From the NCBI GenBank assembly GCA_005791535.1, contig SXWH01000035.1, positions 1 through 64,000 of the forward strand: a stretch of 64,000 nt of DNA. Direction: 5' to 3'. Below are positions 8,727 through 16,381 of the stretch, piece by piece. Source of the DNA: Verrucomicrobiaceae bacterium. GTDB taxonomy: Bacteria > Verrucomicrobiota > Verrucomicrobiia > Chthoniobacterales > Chthoniobacteraceae. Position 1 is the first letter of the stretch; each line of letters starts with the position of its first letter. Made by a program: the position numbers and the translations under genes. The notes under the pieces were generated by a model that did not search any database, had not been told where the DNA came from, and saw only the letters and a program-made list of their open reading frames with translations.

Positions 8727-9614
8727 ATGCCAAATCCTTGGACCGGAAAAGGGAATCCTTACACACGTAAAGAAGTTCGCGAGCGCCTGATGGCGACCAT
8801 TAAGAAGGGCAATGCCATCATTGCCGGCGGCGCGGGCACGGGTATTTCCGCAAAGTTCATCGAGCGCGGCGGGGCGGATTTGATCATCATTTATAACAGC
8901 GGACGCTTCCGCATGATGGGTCACGGTTCGACTTGCGGCATGATGGCCTATGGTGACGCAAACGCAATCGCGATGGAAATCGGCGAGTACGAAGTGCTGC
9001 CGGTGGTTGAGGAATGCCCGGTCATTTGCGGCGTTCACGCGACCGACCCGCGCCGCCGCATGTGGCACTGGCTTGGAAAAGTAAAGGAGATGGGCTTTTC
9101 GGGCGTGAACAATTTCCCGACGCACACGATCGTCGACGGCCACTTCCGCGGCGTCCTTGAGGAGACGGGAATGAGCGTCAAAAAGGAGTTCGAAATGGTG
9201 GCTCTCGCACGTCGCATGGATCTCTTTAGCGTCGTTTACGTGGGCTCGCCCGAGGAGGCGATCGAGATGGCCAAGGCCGGAGCGGATGCAATCATCGCAC
9301 ACGTCGGAACGACCGTGGGCGGAAGCATCGGAGTGAAGAGCGCCGTGAAGAGCTGGGACTACACGATCAAGCGCACGCAGGATATCATCGATGCGGCGAA
9401 CACCGTCCGGAAGGACATCTTCGTCCTCTGCCACGGCGGCCCGATCAACACGCCAGAGGATGCTGACCGCGTGATGAAATCCACGGACGCCGTCGGCTTC
9501 GTCGGTGCTACATCGCTGGAGCGTATGGGCGTCGAGGAGTCGCTGACCAACCTCACACGGAAGTTCAAGTCGCTCAAAGCACCCGCAGCGAAAAAGTTCG
9601 GGAAAAAGAAGTAG
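8727..9614 (+). CDS. phosphoenolpyruvate hydrolase-like TIM-barrel enzyme
   Basis: A 295-residue cytosolic protein matching the PEP-hydrolase/TIM-barrel family, which is related to the PEP mutase and isocitrate lyase fold. Characteristic segments are IIAGGAGTGISAKFIERGGA near residue 30, FSGVNNFPTHTIVDG near 125, and the barrel strand ADAIIAHVGTTVGGSIG near 190. In many genomes this domain is fused to or follows a Tm-1-like ATP-binding domain, and the pair is proposed to act in carbon metabolism. No such partner is seen here. The lysine-rich tail (APAAKKFGKKK) is outside the fold. It converges on the methyltransferase gene, leaving nine bases between them. Family assignment is good; the actual reaction is uncertain. 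Confidence 0.78.
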   Translation: MPNPWTGKGNPYTRKEVRERLMATIKKGNAIIAGGAGTGISAKFIERGGADLIIIYNSGRFRMMGHGSTCGMMAYGDANAIAMEIGEYEVLPVVEECPVICGVHATDPRRRMWHWLGKVKEMGFSGVNNFPTHTIVDGHFRGVLEETGMSVKKEFEMVALARRMDLFSVVYVGSPEEAIEMAKAGADAIIAHVGTTVGGSIGVKSAVKSWDYTIKRTQDIIDAANTVRKDIFVLCHGGPINTPEDADRVMKSTDAVGFVGATSLERMGVEESLTNLTRKFKSLKAPAAKKFGKKK

Positions 9615-9623
9615 CGATTCGCT

Positions 9624-10526
9624 CTACGGCGGCGTTTCTCCGGCGGACCAACCGCCGTGGGCCTCGCCGTCTTTAAAGCCGAAGGTGCGCCTTACCGCGG
9701 CCATTTCGCTGCCGAGGCGGCCGGATGCCAGACGGACAATCAGGGGCGGCTCAACAATCGTGTCCCCGACAAATTCGGCTGCGTGCCGGCATGCAAAGAG
9801 CGTGAACAAAGCAGGCAGCGTCTCACGCGGTATCACATCCCGCATTCTGGCGACTGCAAGTCCGGCAGCGCGGATTCCATCCAGTGCGCGTTGTTTCTGC
9901 GGGGTCGGGAAACAGATTACGAACCAGCCGTCCGCTGAGAGGTGTGAAACGGCGGCACGCGCGTAATCGCTCACATCGCCGCGAAGCTCGAAGCGCGCAT
10001 GCGCCTTCTGCGAATCCTGGGGCAGCATGCCCGTGCCGAGCGGAAAATACGGCGGACTCCCGGTGATGAGCGGGAATTTTCGCGGCAGCGCGAGACCGCG
10101 CAGATCGCCGTGAATGGATTCCACCCGCTCGCGAAGACCGTTCGCCGAAATGTTCGATTGCAGCAGTCGGAAGCTGATTTCCTGCGCCTCGACGCAAACC
10201 AACCGCGCCACAGGGCCCATACCCCAAAGCGTGAGCAGCCCGACCGTTCCAATTCCCGTCCCCAAATCGAGATGCTCAGTAACCTGCGGAGAAACCTGAA
10301 GCGCATACCACGCTGTCAGCACATCGTCTGCGGAGTGACGGTGTCCGTTTTTCCGCTGCGCAATCATCCATCCGGCTTCGGCACCGGAATCATCCTTCAA
10401 TGGACGCCTCCCCGCGAGACCGACCGGGCCAGTCAGGGCATCCAGCGTGATTCGTTCGCCGAGTTCAGTCTCCAAACGTTGGCGCTCCGCCTCCCAATAT
10501 CCACCATCGCAATCGGAATCGCTCAT
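9624..10526 (-). CDS. TrmN6-like SAM-dependent N6-adenine methyltransferase
   Basis: A 300-residue Rossmann-fold methyltransferase. The SAM-binding motif I is HLDLGTGIGTVGLL near residue 90, and the catalytic motif IV appears as GSPPYFP near 160, a variant of the NPPY motif of N6-adenine methyltransferases. This places it near TrmN6/YfiC, which methylates A37 of tRNA-Val, although a role on another RNA or on protein cannot be excluded. The ATG at 10526 overlaps the stop of the DUF4350 gene in an ATGA junction, so it is the last gene of a translationally coupled operon. Residues read upstream of this ATG belong to the other gene's DNA and are not homologous. Confidence 0.8.
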   Translation of the reverse strand: MSDSDCDGGYWEAERQRLETELGERITLDALTGPVGLAGRRPLKDDSGAEAGWMIAQRKNGHRHSADDVLTAWYALQVSPQVTEHLDLGTGIGTVGLLTLWGMGPVARLVCVEAQEISFRLLQSNISANGLRERVESIHGDLRGLALPRKFPLITGSPPYFPLGTGMLPQDSQKAHARFELRGDVSDYARAAVSHLSADGWFVICFPTPQKQRALDGIRAAGLAVARMRDVIPRETLPALFTLFACRHAAEFVGDTIVEPPLIVRLASGRLGSEMAAVRRTFGFKDGEAHGGWSAGETPP

Positions 10527-11665
10527 CCGCCGAGTGCATCCAGAATCTTTTTTAGGTCCTGAACCAGCAACCTGAGTCCATGCGCATCGGACGGCGCACG
10601 GCTGGAAACAATCGCGCGGGCGCGGTCGGAATTCATGCCGGTGCGCTCCGCGATAAAACGGAAACATTCGTCATTCAGATCATGCCACCCGCGCCGTCGC
10701 GCCGCGGCGAGAATCGCATTCTGAACCGGAGCCAGAAGCGCATCGCCCTTCTTGTGCCGCCACAGAAACGCGCCGGTGAGCAGAAGATGATCGGAAAACT
10801 CACGAGCCGATTCCGATTTGTATGCGGCAACCGGACCGAATCGCCGAAGGTAACGCGTCAGCCAAACAACGAGCAAAACACCGAGGACGGATATCCCCAG
10901 CCATGCCTGCTCCCAGAGCATTCGCCAGAAAGAAATCCGCACACCATCGAGAAACCACACTTCGTCTGCCACACCGAGCGAGAGCAATGCAGAGAGCATT
11001 CCCGCGTGATCATGATTGCCGATGTATCGATTCCGAAACGGCTGCGCGTGCGCGAGAATCGAGACGCGTCCGCTGCCGAATGAGAAACTGACCAGCGAAG
11101 GCTCGTCCTTGTCGCCGGCCCGCGTTGTCCCCCACCCCGGAAGCGAATCGACTTTCATGCGACCGAGGAGTTCGCAATCGAAAGTTCTTCTGCCGATCTT
11201 TACATCGGTTGTTCCGCCGCCGCTGCGGGCTGAAACGTCCCCGACACCGAGGAGCGTAAGCAGATGTTTCTGTCCCGGCTCCTCGCGGCGCTTCAGTATT
11301 TCCCAAATGGCTGCCAAATCGAGCTTGGCCCAATCATCACGCCAACTCTCGCCGCCTGCGAGCATCAGAACCAAATGCCCGCCTCGACGCGTCCAACGCG
11401 CAATATCATCCGCCTCGCCGCGGCTATTGAACGACTGCAATGGCGTAATCACCGTGCCGCTCCGTTTGATACATTCCCGCAAGTCGCGACTCGTTCTCAT
11501 GTCAAATCCCAGTTCATCGAGAAATCGCTGCGCGGCGAGAAAGGGCTTCGTCCGCGCAGGGCCGCGGTAACCGATTTCCACGTCGTCGTACTCAACCTTC
11601 GCGCCGCAACCGAAAAGGAACACCGCGATGAATACGGAAAAGATGCGCGCGATTCCCGGGCTCAT
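10523..11665 (-). CDS. DUF4350-type membrane-anchored lipoprotein
   Basis: A 380-residue protein starting MSPGIARIFSVFIAVFLFGC, a lipoprotein signal with the lipobox cysteine at about residue 20. The following region resembles DUF4350, a ThuA/glutamine-amidotransferase-like fold seen in LLTLLGVGDV and SFGSGRVSILAHAQPFRN. A transmembrane helix lies near 270-290 (LGISVLGVLLVVWLTRYL) and a cytoplasmic tail of about 90 residues follows. DUF4350 proteins normally sit next to MoxR ATPase and DUF58 genes and are thought to serve envelope complexes. The start at 11665 overlaps the stop of the DUF4129 gene by four bases (ATGA), and its own stop overlaps the methyltransferase start the same way. Confidence 0.75.
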   Translation of the reverse strand: MSPGIARIFSVFIAVFLFGCGAKVEYDDVEIGYRGPARTKPFLAAQRFLDELGFDMRTSRDLRECIKRSGTVITPLQSFNSRGEADDIARWTRRGGHLVLMLAGGESWRDDWAKLDLAAIWEILKRREEPGQKHLLTLLGVGDVSARSGGGTTDVKIGRRTFDCELLGRMKVDSLPGWGTTRAGDKDEPSLVSFSFGSGRVSILAHAQPFRNRYIGNHDHAGMLSALLSLGVADEVWFLDGVRISFWRMLWEQAWLGISVLGVLLVVWLTRYLRRFGPVAAYKSESAREFSDHLLLTGAFLWRHKKGDALLAPVQNAILAAARRRGWHDLNDECFRFIAERTGMNSDRARAIVSSRAPSDAHGLRLLVQDLKKILDALGG

Positions 11666-13137
11666 TTCCGCTCCTCCGTTTCGCGATAAGGCCACTGGTT
11701 AAACAGACGCTCCATATCCGCGGCCTGCGGGTCACGCTCGGCGTATGCGATGAGAATCCACTGACCGGTTAGTTCGGAAAAATAATCGCGCTGCGGCGCT
11801 GCGGCGAGAGTCCGCGTGTGTCGAACGCAATCCCCTTCGGTGTCACCTTCCCGAACGGGCAACCGCGCGTGGTGCACGAGCCAGCTCAGCGAGCCCCGGT
11901 AAAGCAGACTCATGGCGCCGCGAGCATCACCAGCCGCCCATTTTCTCCGCGCTTCTGCGACGACGTCATCCGGAAGCGACTCGGGCGAAACATCCATTCC
12001 CATGATGGTTCGCGGTCCGGCGCGCTTGCGGACCACCGCGGATTTCGTACGCCGGAAGACATGGCGATTTGTATAAATGAGCCACGCAATCCATGCGACC
12101 ACCGCGATGATAATCGTGTAATACAAAACAACACCGATATCCGCGAGCCACGACCCTCCACGCATTTCAAAATCCATGTCCTTGTCCGATGAGATTCTGC
12201 GCTGCTTCATCGAATGCACTTTGAAGTCCGGGTGGGCGAGCACCTCTTTAATCACCGTCTTTTCGCGAGAGTCCCCAGCGCCCGACTTCTCAAGTTCGGC
12301 CGCACCCGCGACCGATGAAATGCCAAGAAACGCAAGAATAGCCGCGACTTTCTGCAACCGTCTCGCAAGGCGGCGGAATGAAATCTCGACGTCCCATCCT
12401 TCGAGATGCGTGCGGCAGTTCAGATACAGCCCGAACCCGCCACCGATGTAGAATATCTCAACGAGCGTCATCGACGCCAGATAACCGGCAACGAGAGTCC
12501 ATTTCAGCCACCCCTCCATCTCGCCCCGGCGGAACGCCATGTCGAGAAACGCGTTCCCAAGCTCGGTCGCGCCGCCCGGCTCCCCCGTCATCGTGATCCC
12601 AAGCGTGAGGAGCGCAAACAGCAGCACCATTTCGTAAAGACCGCAAAGCGCGACGAGCGCCGCGGCTCTTCCACCGGCAATTCGAAGCAGCACCTGCATG
12701 CGATCGGCAAGAGCGCGCCCTTTCTGCTGCTCGAGGTCGATGGCTGGCATCGTGAGCGCGCGGGACCACGAAAAATGCGGGACTACAAAGAGCCACGGTA
12801 CGCGATAGACGAGCAGCCACGGAAGGCGGTTCACAATCATTCCCGGCCATGCTTTGAGCACGCTCTTGAGCGACGGTGTCGCACCAAAAAGCGAACGGCT
12901 GATGATAAAAAGCGGCACGCGATCGTAGATCGGCTTCAGCCACCAAATCAGCATGATCGACCAGCCGAACGGAATGAACCAGCTCAGGCCGAGCAGTATC
13001 ATCCAAAGTGGCACCACCGTAAGAAACCAAGCCGCGAGGATGCGCGGAAAAAGCCGGCGGGTCATCGCGAATCCGAGATCCACCGCCTCCCATTGTTCGC
13101 GCGGGCGAATGACTGCGCTTACATCCTCAAGCCTCAT
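11662..13137 (-). CDS. integral membrane protein with C-terminal DUF4129 domain
   Basis: A 491-residue membrane protein. The first half has about six hydrophobic segments (for example FPRILAAWFLTVVPLWMILL and MVLLFALLTLGITM) and amphipathic loops. A periplasmic stretch follows near 285-345, then another helix (VVLYYTIIIAVVAWIAWLIY). The C-terminal DUF4129 domain contains AGDARGAMSLLYRGSLSWL and GQWILIAYAERDP. DUF4129 is commonly found beside transglutaminase, MoxR or DUF58 genes. The chosen ATG at 13137 overlaps the end of the SpoIIM gene by 11 bases. An ATG at 13173 would lengthen the overlap and add a non-homologous N-terminus. Confidence 0.75.
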   Translation of the reverse strand: MRLEDVSAVIRPREQWEAVDLGFAMTRRLFPRILAAWFLTVVPLWMILLGLSWFIPFGWSIMLIWWLKPIYDRVPLFIISRSLFGATPSLKSVLKAWPGMIVNRLPWLLVYRVPWLFVVPHFSWSRALTMPAIDLEQQKGRALADRMQVLLRIAGGRAAALVALCGLYEMVLLFALLTLGITMTGEPGGATELGNAFLDMAFRRGEMEGWLKWTLVAGYLASMTLVEIFYIGGGFGLYLNCRTHLEGWDVEISFRRLARRLQKVAAILAFLGISSVAGAAELEKSGAGDSREKTVIKEVLAHPDFKVHSMKQRRISSDKDMDFEMRGGSWLADIGVVLYYTIIIAVVAWIAWLIYTNRHVFRRTKSAVVRKRAGPRTIMGMDVSPESLPDDVVAEARRKWAAGDARGAMSLLYRGSLSWLVHHARLPVREGDTEGDCVRHTRTLAAAPQRDYFSELTGQWILIAYAERDPQAADMERLFNQWPYRETEERK

Positions 13138-14092
13138 TCCGCCCCCTTCCCACGAACGTAAAGTAAGCGCCAAATGCCAGCCATCCCAGAATCCCGACCG
13201 TATGTTTCACAATCGCTGGCACGCTCGACGGCGACCAGAATCCTTCAATCGGCGCAGCGAGGGCGACCATCAGCGCTCCGCCAATGAGAATCGGAAGCGC
13301 ACGGGTTCCACACGCCGCAAGCGCGTCTTTTCGAGAGAGTCGTCCCGGTTTCACCAGGGCAAGCCCGATAACCGTACCAGCCGCGCCGCACAGAATAATC
13401 CCGAGGATCTCAAACGATGAGTGACTTGCGCAAAACGTGTAAAGCCGGTGCAGGTTTCCATTCGCGTGGACGTAGCCGAACATCGCGCCGATGAACACTC
13501 CCTGAAAACCGAGTCCGTAGATCGCTCCGACTCCGAACAAAACACCACTCGCGAAGCTCCGGAATGCGATGCTCACGTTGTTGATGATGTAAAATCCGGT
13601 CATCGCGAAGTTGCTTCCAAACTGCTCGCGAACGTACTCCTCCATCCCGCCTTTTCCGTACATCGCATCCATCATAGCCTGCTCCTCGGGACCCAGCGCG
13701 GCGTAGATCCATTTCGGCTCAAAATAGGCGGTCGCGATGAATGCAGCGAACGGCAGCCAGAACATCGCGAAACACAGCCACACAACGCGCCATTCCGAGC
13801 GCACTGCGGAGGGAAACGTCTCTCCGAAAAAGAGAACGAAGCCGCTTGCACCGCGATTCAGCGACGCGTGCAGGTGCCCCCAGACAGAGATGATGATCGA
13901 GTTCAGCCGATCGCACAGTTTGCGCCCGTACATTCGATGCTGCGCAAGCGCGAGATCTCCGCAGACCTGCCGGAAAAGGGCAGGAACACGCGCCGCGTCA
14001 CCGGGGTCGGCGCGCTTGTCCAAAGACTGCGCTGCTGCCTCCAGCTCGGCCCAGTGGGTTTCGTTGTTCTTTTCAAAATCCGCGCGTTTCAT
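13127..14092 (-). CDS. stage II sporulation protein M (SpoIIM) family membrane protein
   Basis: A 321-residue protein with about five transmembrane segments and the SpoIIM-family layout: a cytosolic N-terminal helical region with AQHRMYGRKLCDRLN, then membrane helices containing IINNVSIAFRSFASGVLFG and the strongly conserved ASHSSFEILGIILCGAAG. In Bacillus SpoIIM belongs to the engulfment machinery. In non-sporulating bacteria the family is found next to RDD, MoxR and DUF58 genes and has no established role. Its ATG at 14092 overlaps the RDD stop by four bases (ATGA), and its end overlaps the DUF4129 gene, so it is a middle gene of a tightly coupled operon. Confidence 0.85.
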   Translation of the reverse strand: MKRADFEKNNETHWAELEAAAQSLDKRADPGDAARVPALFRQVCGDLALAQHRMYGRKLCDRLNSIIISVWGHLHASLNRGASGFVLFFGETFPSAVRSEWRVVWLCFAMFWLPFAAFIATAYFEPKWIYAALGPEEQAMMDAMYGKGGMEEYVREQFGSNFAMTGFYIINNVSIAFRSFASGVLFGVGAIYGLGFQGVFIGAMFGYVHANGNLHRLYTFCASHSSFEILGIILCGAAGTVIGLALVKPGRLSRKDALAACGTRALPILIGGALMVALAAPIEGFWSPSSVPAIVKHTVGILGWLAFGAYFTFVGRGRNEA

Positions 14093-14868
14093 GAGTCACG
14101 AAGCCAGGTTCCGATTTCGAGCACGCGAACCACACCAGCGTGGCCTTCAACTCCCAGGATATCCGCTAGGGGCTTTACGAGTTCCTGACGCCGCGAATCA
14201 GACCATGTGGGCGAGCGCTCGACGAATTGTACAAATGCAAGCTGCTCCTCGCGCGTGAGCACGAACGGAGGAGGCGCCGCGGGAACCGCCACACGCAGCT
14301 TCGCCGTGACTGCGGACTCCACCGGCTTGTCGTAAATGACGAGTGTATCGGCCACCAAATCTCCGAGCCGCTGGAAGCGCCGGGTGCAAAGGCAACTCGT
14401 GAGCCCGAAAAGGTAAAAACCGAAGACCAGCCACGCGAGCTGCCACTGCGGCAGTAAAGGCATCATATCGGCGAATCGGACAAGATTTCGAAGGAATGCA
14501 GCGCCCCATCCCACCGGCGCGCCGGACGTTCGCACGACACGAAGTCCCATCCATTTCTTCCCAGGCGTCCGCCCCCGCCGCAAAACCTCAAACAGAATAA
14601 AGTATCCCCAGTAAGTCCCGAATGCTGTGAGCAGGATCAATCCGATGGACGTTTCCATGCCGATAATGTTCCCGATGAGCATGAAGAACAGCAGCAACCC
14701 TACGAACATCAACGCCGCGAGCAGCATGTCGGCAATCAGAGCCATCGCCCTCGGAAGAGGTCCCGCGGGGTGCAACTGCACCTGCACGCCTTCGGCGAGT
14801 TCGATGAATTGGAGCGTGTCCAGTTTTTGCGGGGCTTCCACGATCGCGGGATGTATTGCGCGCACCAT
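14089..14868 (-). CDS. RDD-family membrane protein
   Basis: A 259-residue protein with the RDD-family pattern: LPRAMALIADMLLAALM gives the first Arg and the Asp in the first helix, and GRTPGKKWMGLRVV plus the cysteine-rich loop RRFQRLGDLVADTLV complete the family features. It has about four membrane segments followed by a cytosolic tail with a helical ERSPTWSDSRRQELVK motif. RDD proteins are often transport or envelope accessory proteins of unknown function. The ATG at 14868 opens with MVRAIHPAIVEAPQ; upstream codons run towards the rpsU promoter and look unrelated. It is the first gene of the five-gene minus-strand operon and is divergent from rpsU. Confidence 0.82.
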   Translation of the reverse strand: MVRAIHPAIVEAPQKLDTLQFIELAEGVQVQLHPAGPLPRAMALIADMLLAALMFVGLLLFFMLIGNIIGMETSIGLILLTAFGTYWGYFILFEVLRRGRTPGKKWMGLRVVRTSGAPVGWGAAFLRNLVRFADMMPLLPQWQLAWLVFGFYLFGLTSCLCTRRFQRLGDLVADTLVIYDKPVESAVTAKLRVAVPAAPPPFVLTREEQLAFVQFVERSPTWSDSRRQELVKPLADILGVEGHAGVVRVLEIGTWLRDS

Positions 14869-14915
14869 GGCGAGGGCAAGCGGGCATTTTCGGAACTTCA
14901 TCCGCAAATGGCTGA

Positions 14916-14984
14916 TTGACGACAAGTCGGCAGACTCGTAGCTTGCGCGTCCATTTTTACTGCAACCAGCCATCGAAAGGAGGG
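14916..14984 (+). promoter_or_regulatory. candidate rpsU promoter and strong ribosome binding site
   Basis: A sigma70-like -35 box TTGACG lies at 14916-14921. A 17-base spacer separates it from a weaker -10 element TAGCTT at 14939-14944. A canonical Shine-Dalgarno sequence, AAAGGAGGG, lies at 14976-14984, ten bases before the rpsU ATG. It is the clearest ribosome binding site in the window, as expected for an abundant ribosomal protein. The promoter faces away from the RDD operon. The -35 match is good and the -10 is only partial, so the exact transcription start is inferred. Confidence 0.55.
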
Positions 14985-14994
14985 AAATCACCAC

Positions 14995-15195
14995 ATGCCA
15001 GAAGTACAAGTCCGCAAAGGAGAGCCAATCGACCGCGCACTCAAGCGCCTGAAGAGCAAGCTCGAAACCGAGGGAATCATGGACGAAGTGCGCCGACTGC
15101 GCGCTTTCGAGACGCCGACGCAGAAATCACGCCGCAAAGCGAAGATCAACGCCAAGCGCGCCAAAGCCAAAAAGGGCCGTTTCCAAATGGCCTAA
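14995..15195 (+). CDS. rpsU: 30S ribosomal protein bS21
   Basis: A 66-residue, highly basic protein reading MPEVQVRKGEPIDRALKRLK, then the SRRKAKINAKRAKAKKG tail. This is bS21, a late-assembling protein of the small ribosomal subunit that aids initiation at the anti-Shine-Dalgarno region. The length is normal for the bacterial protein. It has its own promoter, a strong Shine-Dalgarno sequence and a terminator, so it appears monocistronic. It lies between the divergent RDD operon and the coiled-coil gene pair, with none of the usual partners dnaG or rpoD beside it. Confidence 0.97.
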   Translation: MPEVQVRKGEPIDRALKRLKSKLETEGIMDEVRRLRAFETPTQKSRRKAKINAKRAKAKKGRFQMA

Positions 15196-15197
15196 CG

Positions 15198-15216
15198 CCG
15201 GAGCGAACCGCTCCGG
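15198..15216 (+). other. stem-loop directly after rpsU stop codon
   Basis: CCGGAGCG at 15198-15205 and CGCTCCGG at 15209-15216 form a perfect 8-bp stem around a 3-base loop. It can extend outward by AAC/GTT with one bulged G. It begins two bases after the rpsU stop and has no T-run, so it is not a terminator by itself. It may stabilise the mRNA end or act with the true terminator 20 bases downstream. Confidence 0.6.
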
Positions 15217-15235
15217 GTTATCCCTTTCACAAAAG

Positions 15236-15260
15236 ACCGCCGGGATTCCGGCGGTTTTTT
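15236..15260 (+). terminator. rho-independent terminator of rpsU
   Basis: ACCGCCGG (15236-15243), a GATT loop and CCGGCGGT (15248-15255) make a perfect 8-bp GC-rich stem. The T-run TTTTTT (15255-15260) starts at the last stem base. This is a textbook intrinsic terminator ending the rpsU transcript. Confidence 0.9.
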
Positions 15261-15286
15261 CGTGTACTACGGTAACCAGATGCGGC

Positions 15287-15314
15287 TCGACAGCGTCTCG
15301 CCCCAGTCTAGAAT
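15287..15314 (+). promoter_or_regulatory. candidate promoter for coiled-coil gene pair
   Basis: TCGACA at 15287-15292 (five of six matches to TTGACA), a 16-base spacer and TAGAAT at 15309-15314 (five of six matches to TATAAT) form a good sigma70-like promoter just downstream of the rpsU terminator. The predicted start of transcription is only about 3 to 5 bases before the ATG at 15324, so the mRNA would be leaderless or nearly so. No Shine-Dalgarno sequence is present, in agreement with that. Confidence 0.5.
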
Positions 15315-15323
15315 AACGCCACT

Positions 15324-16349
15324 ATGAACAAAGCCCTTACGCCAATCCTCGCAGTTGCAGCAATCGGAGGCGCAGCTTTCGGAATTCTCCAGATGAACGC
15401 CCGTTCCTCCGCAGAAGCCGCGGCGGCCGAACGCGACCAGAGACTCTCCAACCTTGAGAAGAGCGTCCGCGATGCACTCGACGCAGCAAACAAAGCCAAG
15501 GATGAACTGGCGACGGAACGCGAAAACGTAGCGCGACTGATGAAGGAACGCGATGACGCCCGTGCGCAATCCAAGGCCGTTGCCGAAGTCGCACCAGCCG
15601 ATCCGGCAAACCCCGGAGCAGGTGGGGACCAGAAGCAGCAGTTCGACGTGCGGAACATTCTCGGCAACATTGCAAAGGGGCTCGACGACCCGGAGCAACG
15701 CAAGGCGATGAAATCCGTAAACCAGCAGATGATTGGCTCGGTTTACGACAAAGTGTTCAAGCAAATCGGCCTCAATGAAAATGACAGCAAGCTCGTCACG
15801 GAGATTCTCGGGGAACGCAATTTCATCGCGATGGACAAAGGGCGCAAATTGCTGAGCGGCAAAAACGACGACGCGTCCGTGGCGCAAGTCCGCAAGGAAA
15901 TTGAAGCAACCAAGACCGAATACGACGGGAAGGTGCGTGCCGTCATCGGCGAGGAAAAATTCCGCGAATTGACGACTTACGAACAAACGATCGCGGATCG
16001 CCGTGCGGTGGACGGTCTGTCGCGTGCTTTTGAACGGAAAGGCCAGCCGCTTGATGAGACTCAAAAAGAGAAGCTGACTTCGATCATGGTCGAAGAACGC
16101 ATGAAGGCGCCTTCGAACGAGATTCCCGATCTTGGCGGCGGTCCGGGAATGCAAGTGCTGATGTCCGATGCCGAGGCCAAGGCCCTTCAGGCACAGGAGG
16201 AAGCACTCCAGCAACGCGTCGCCGCGAGAGCCGCCCAAGCCGGACTGACTCCCGATCAGGTGAACACCCTGATCGAGAGTCAGAAACGGATGAATGACAT
16301 GAAGACCATGGGGCGGACGTTTGGGCGCGCGTTTTTGATGCCCAAATAG
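15324..16349 (+). CDS. membrane-anchored coiled-coil protein, first of a paralogous pair
   Basis: A 341-residue protein with an N-terminal signal or anchor (MNKALTPILAVAAIGGAAFGI) and a coiled-coil at about 30-85 rich in Ala, Glu, Arg and Lys. A Pro/Ala linker near 90-105 leads to an alpha-helical domain (FDVRNILGNIAKGLDDPEQR onward), and a second charged helical stretch ends in AFLMPK. It has no cysteine and no recognisable enzyme motif. The following gene at 16382 has the same layout and aligns in the helical domain (here KVRAVIGEEKFRELTTYEQ, there RLKAVLGDERMKELEAFD). I do not recognise a named family; it is likely a periplasmic-facing protein held in the inner membrane. Confidence 0.8.
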   Translation: MNKALTPILAVAAIGGAAFGILQMNARSSAEAAAAERDQRLSNLEKSVRDALDAANKAKDELATERENVARLMKERDDARAQSKAVAEVAPADPANPGAGGDQKQQFDVRNILGNIAKGLDDPEQRKAMKSVNQQMIGSVYDKVFKQIGLNENDSKLVTEILGERNFIAMDKGRKLLSGKNDDASVAQVRKEIEATKTEYDGKVRAVIGEEKFRELTTYEQTIADRRAVDGLSRAFERKGQPLDETQKEKLTSIMVEERMKAPSNEIPDLGGGPGMQVLMSDAEAKALQAQEEALQQRVAARAAQAGLTPDQVNTLIESQKRMNDMKTMGRTFGRAFLMPK

Positions 16350-16381
16350 ACAACCTTGCCCAGCGGTGACGCTGTCGGAGC

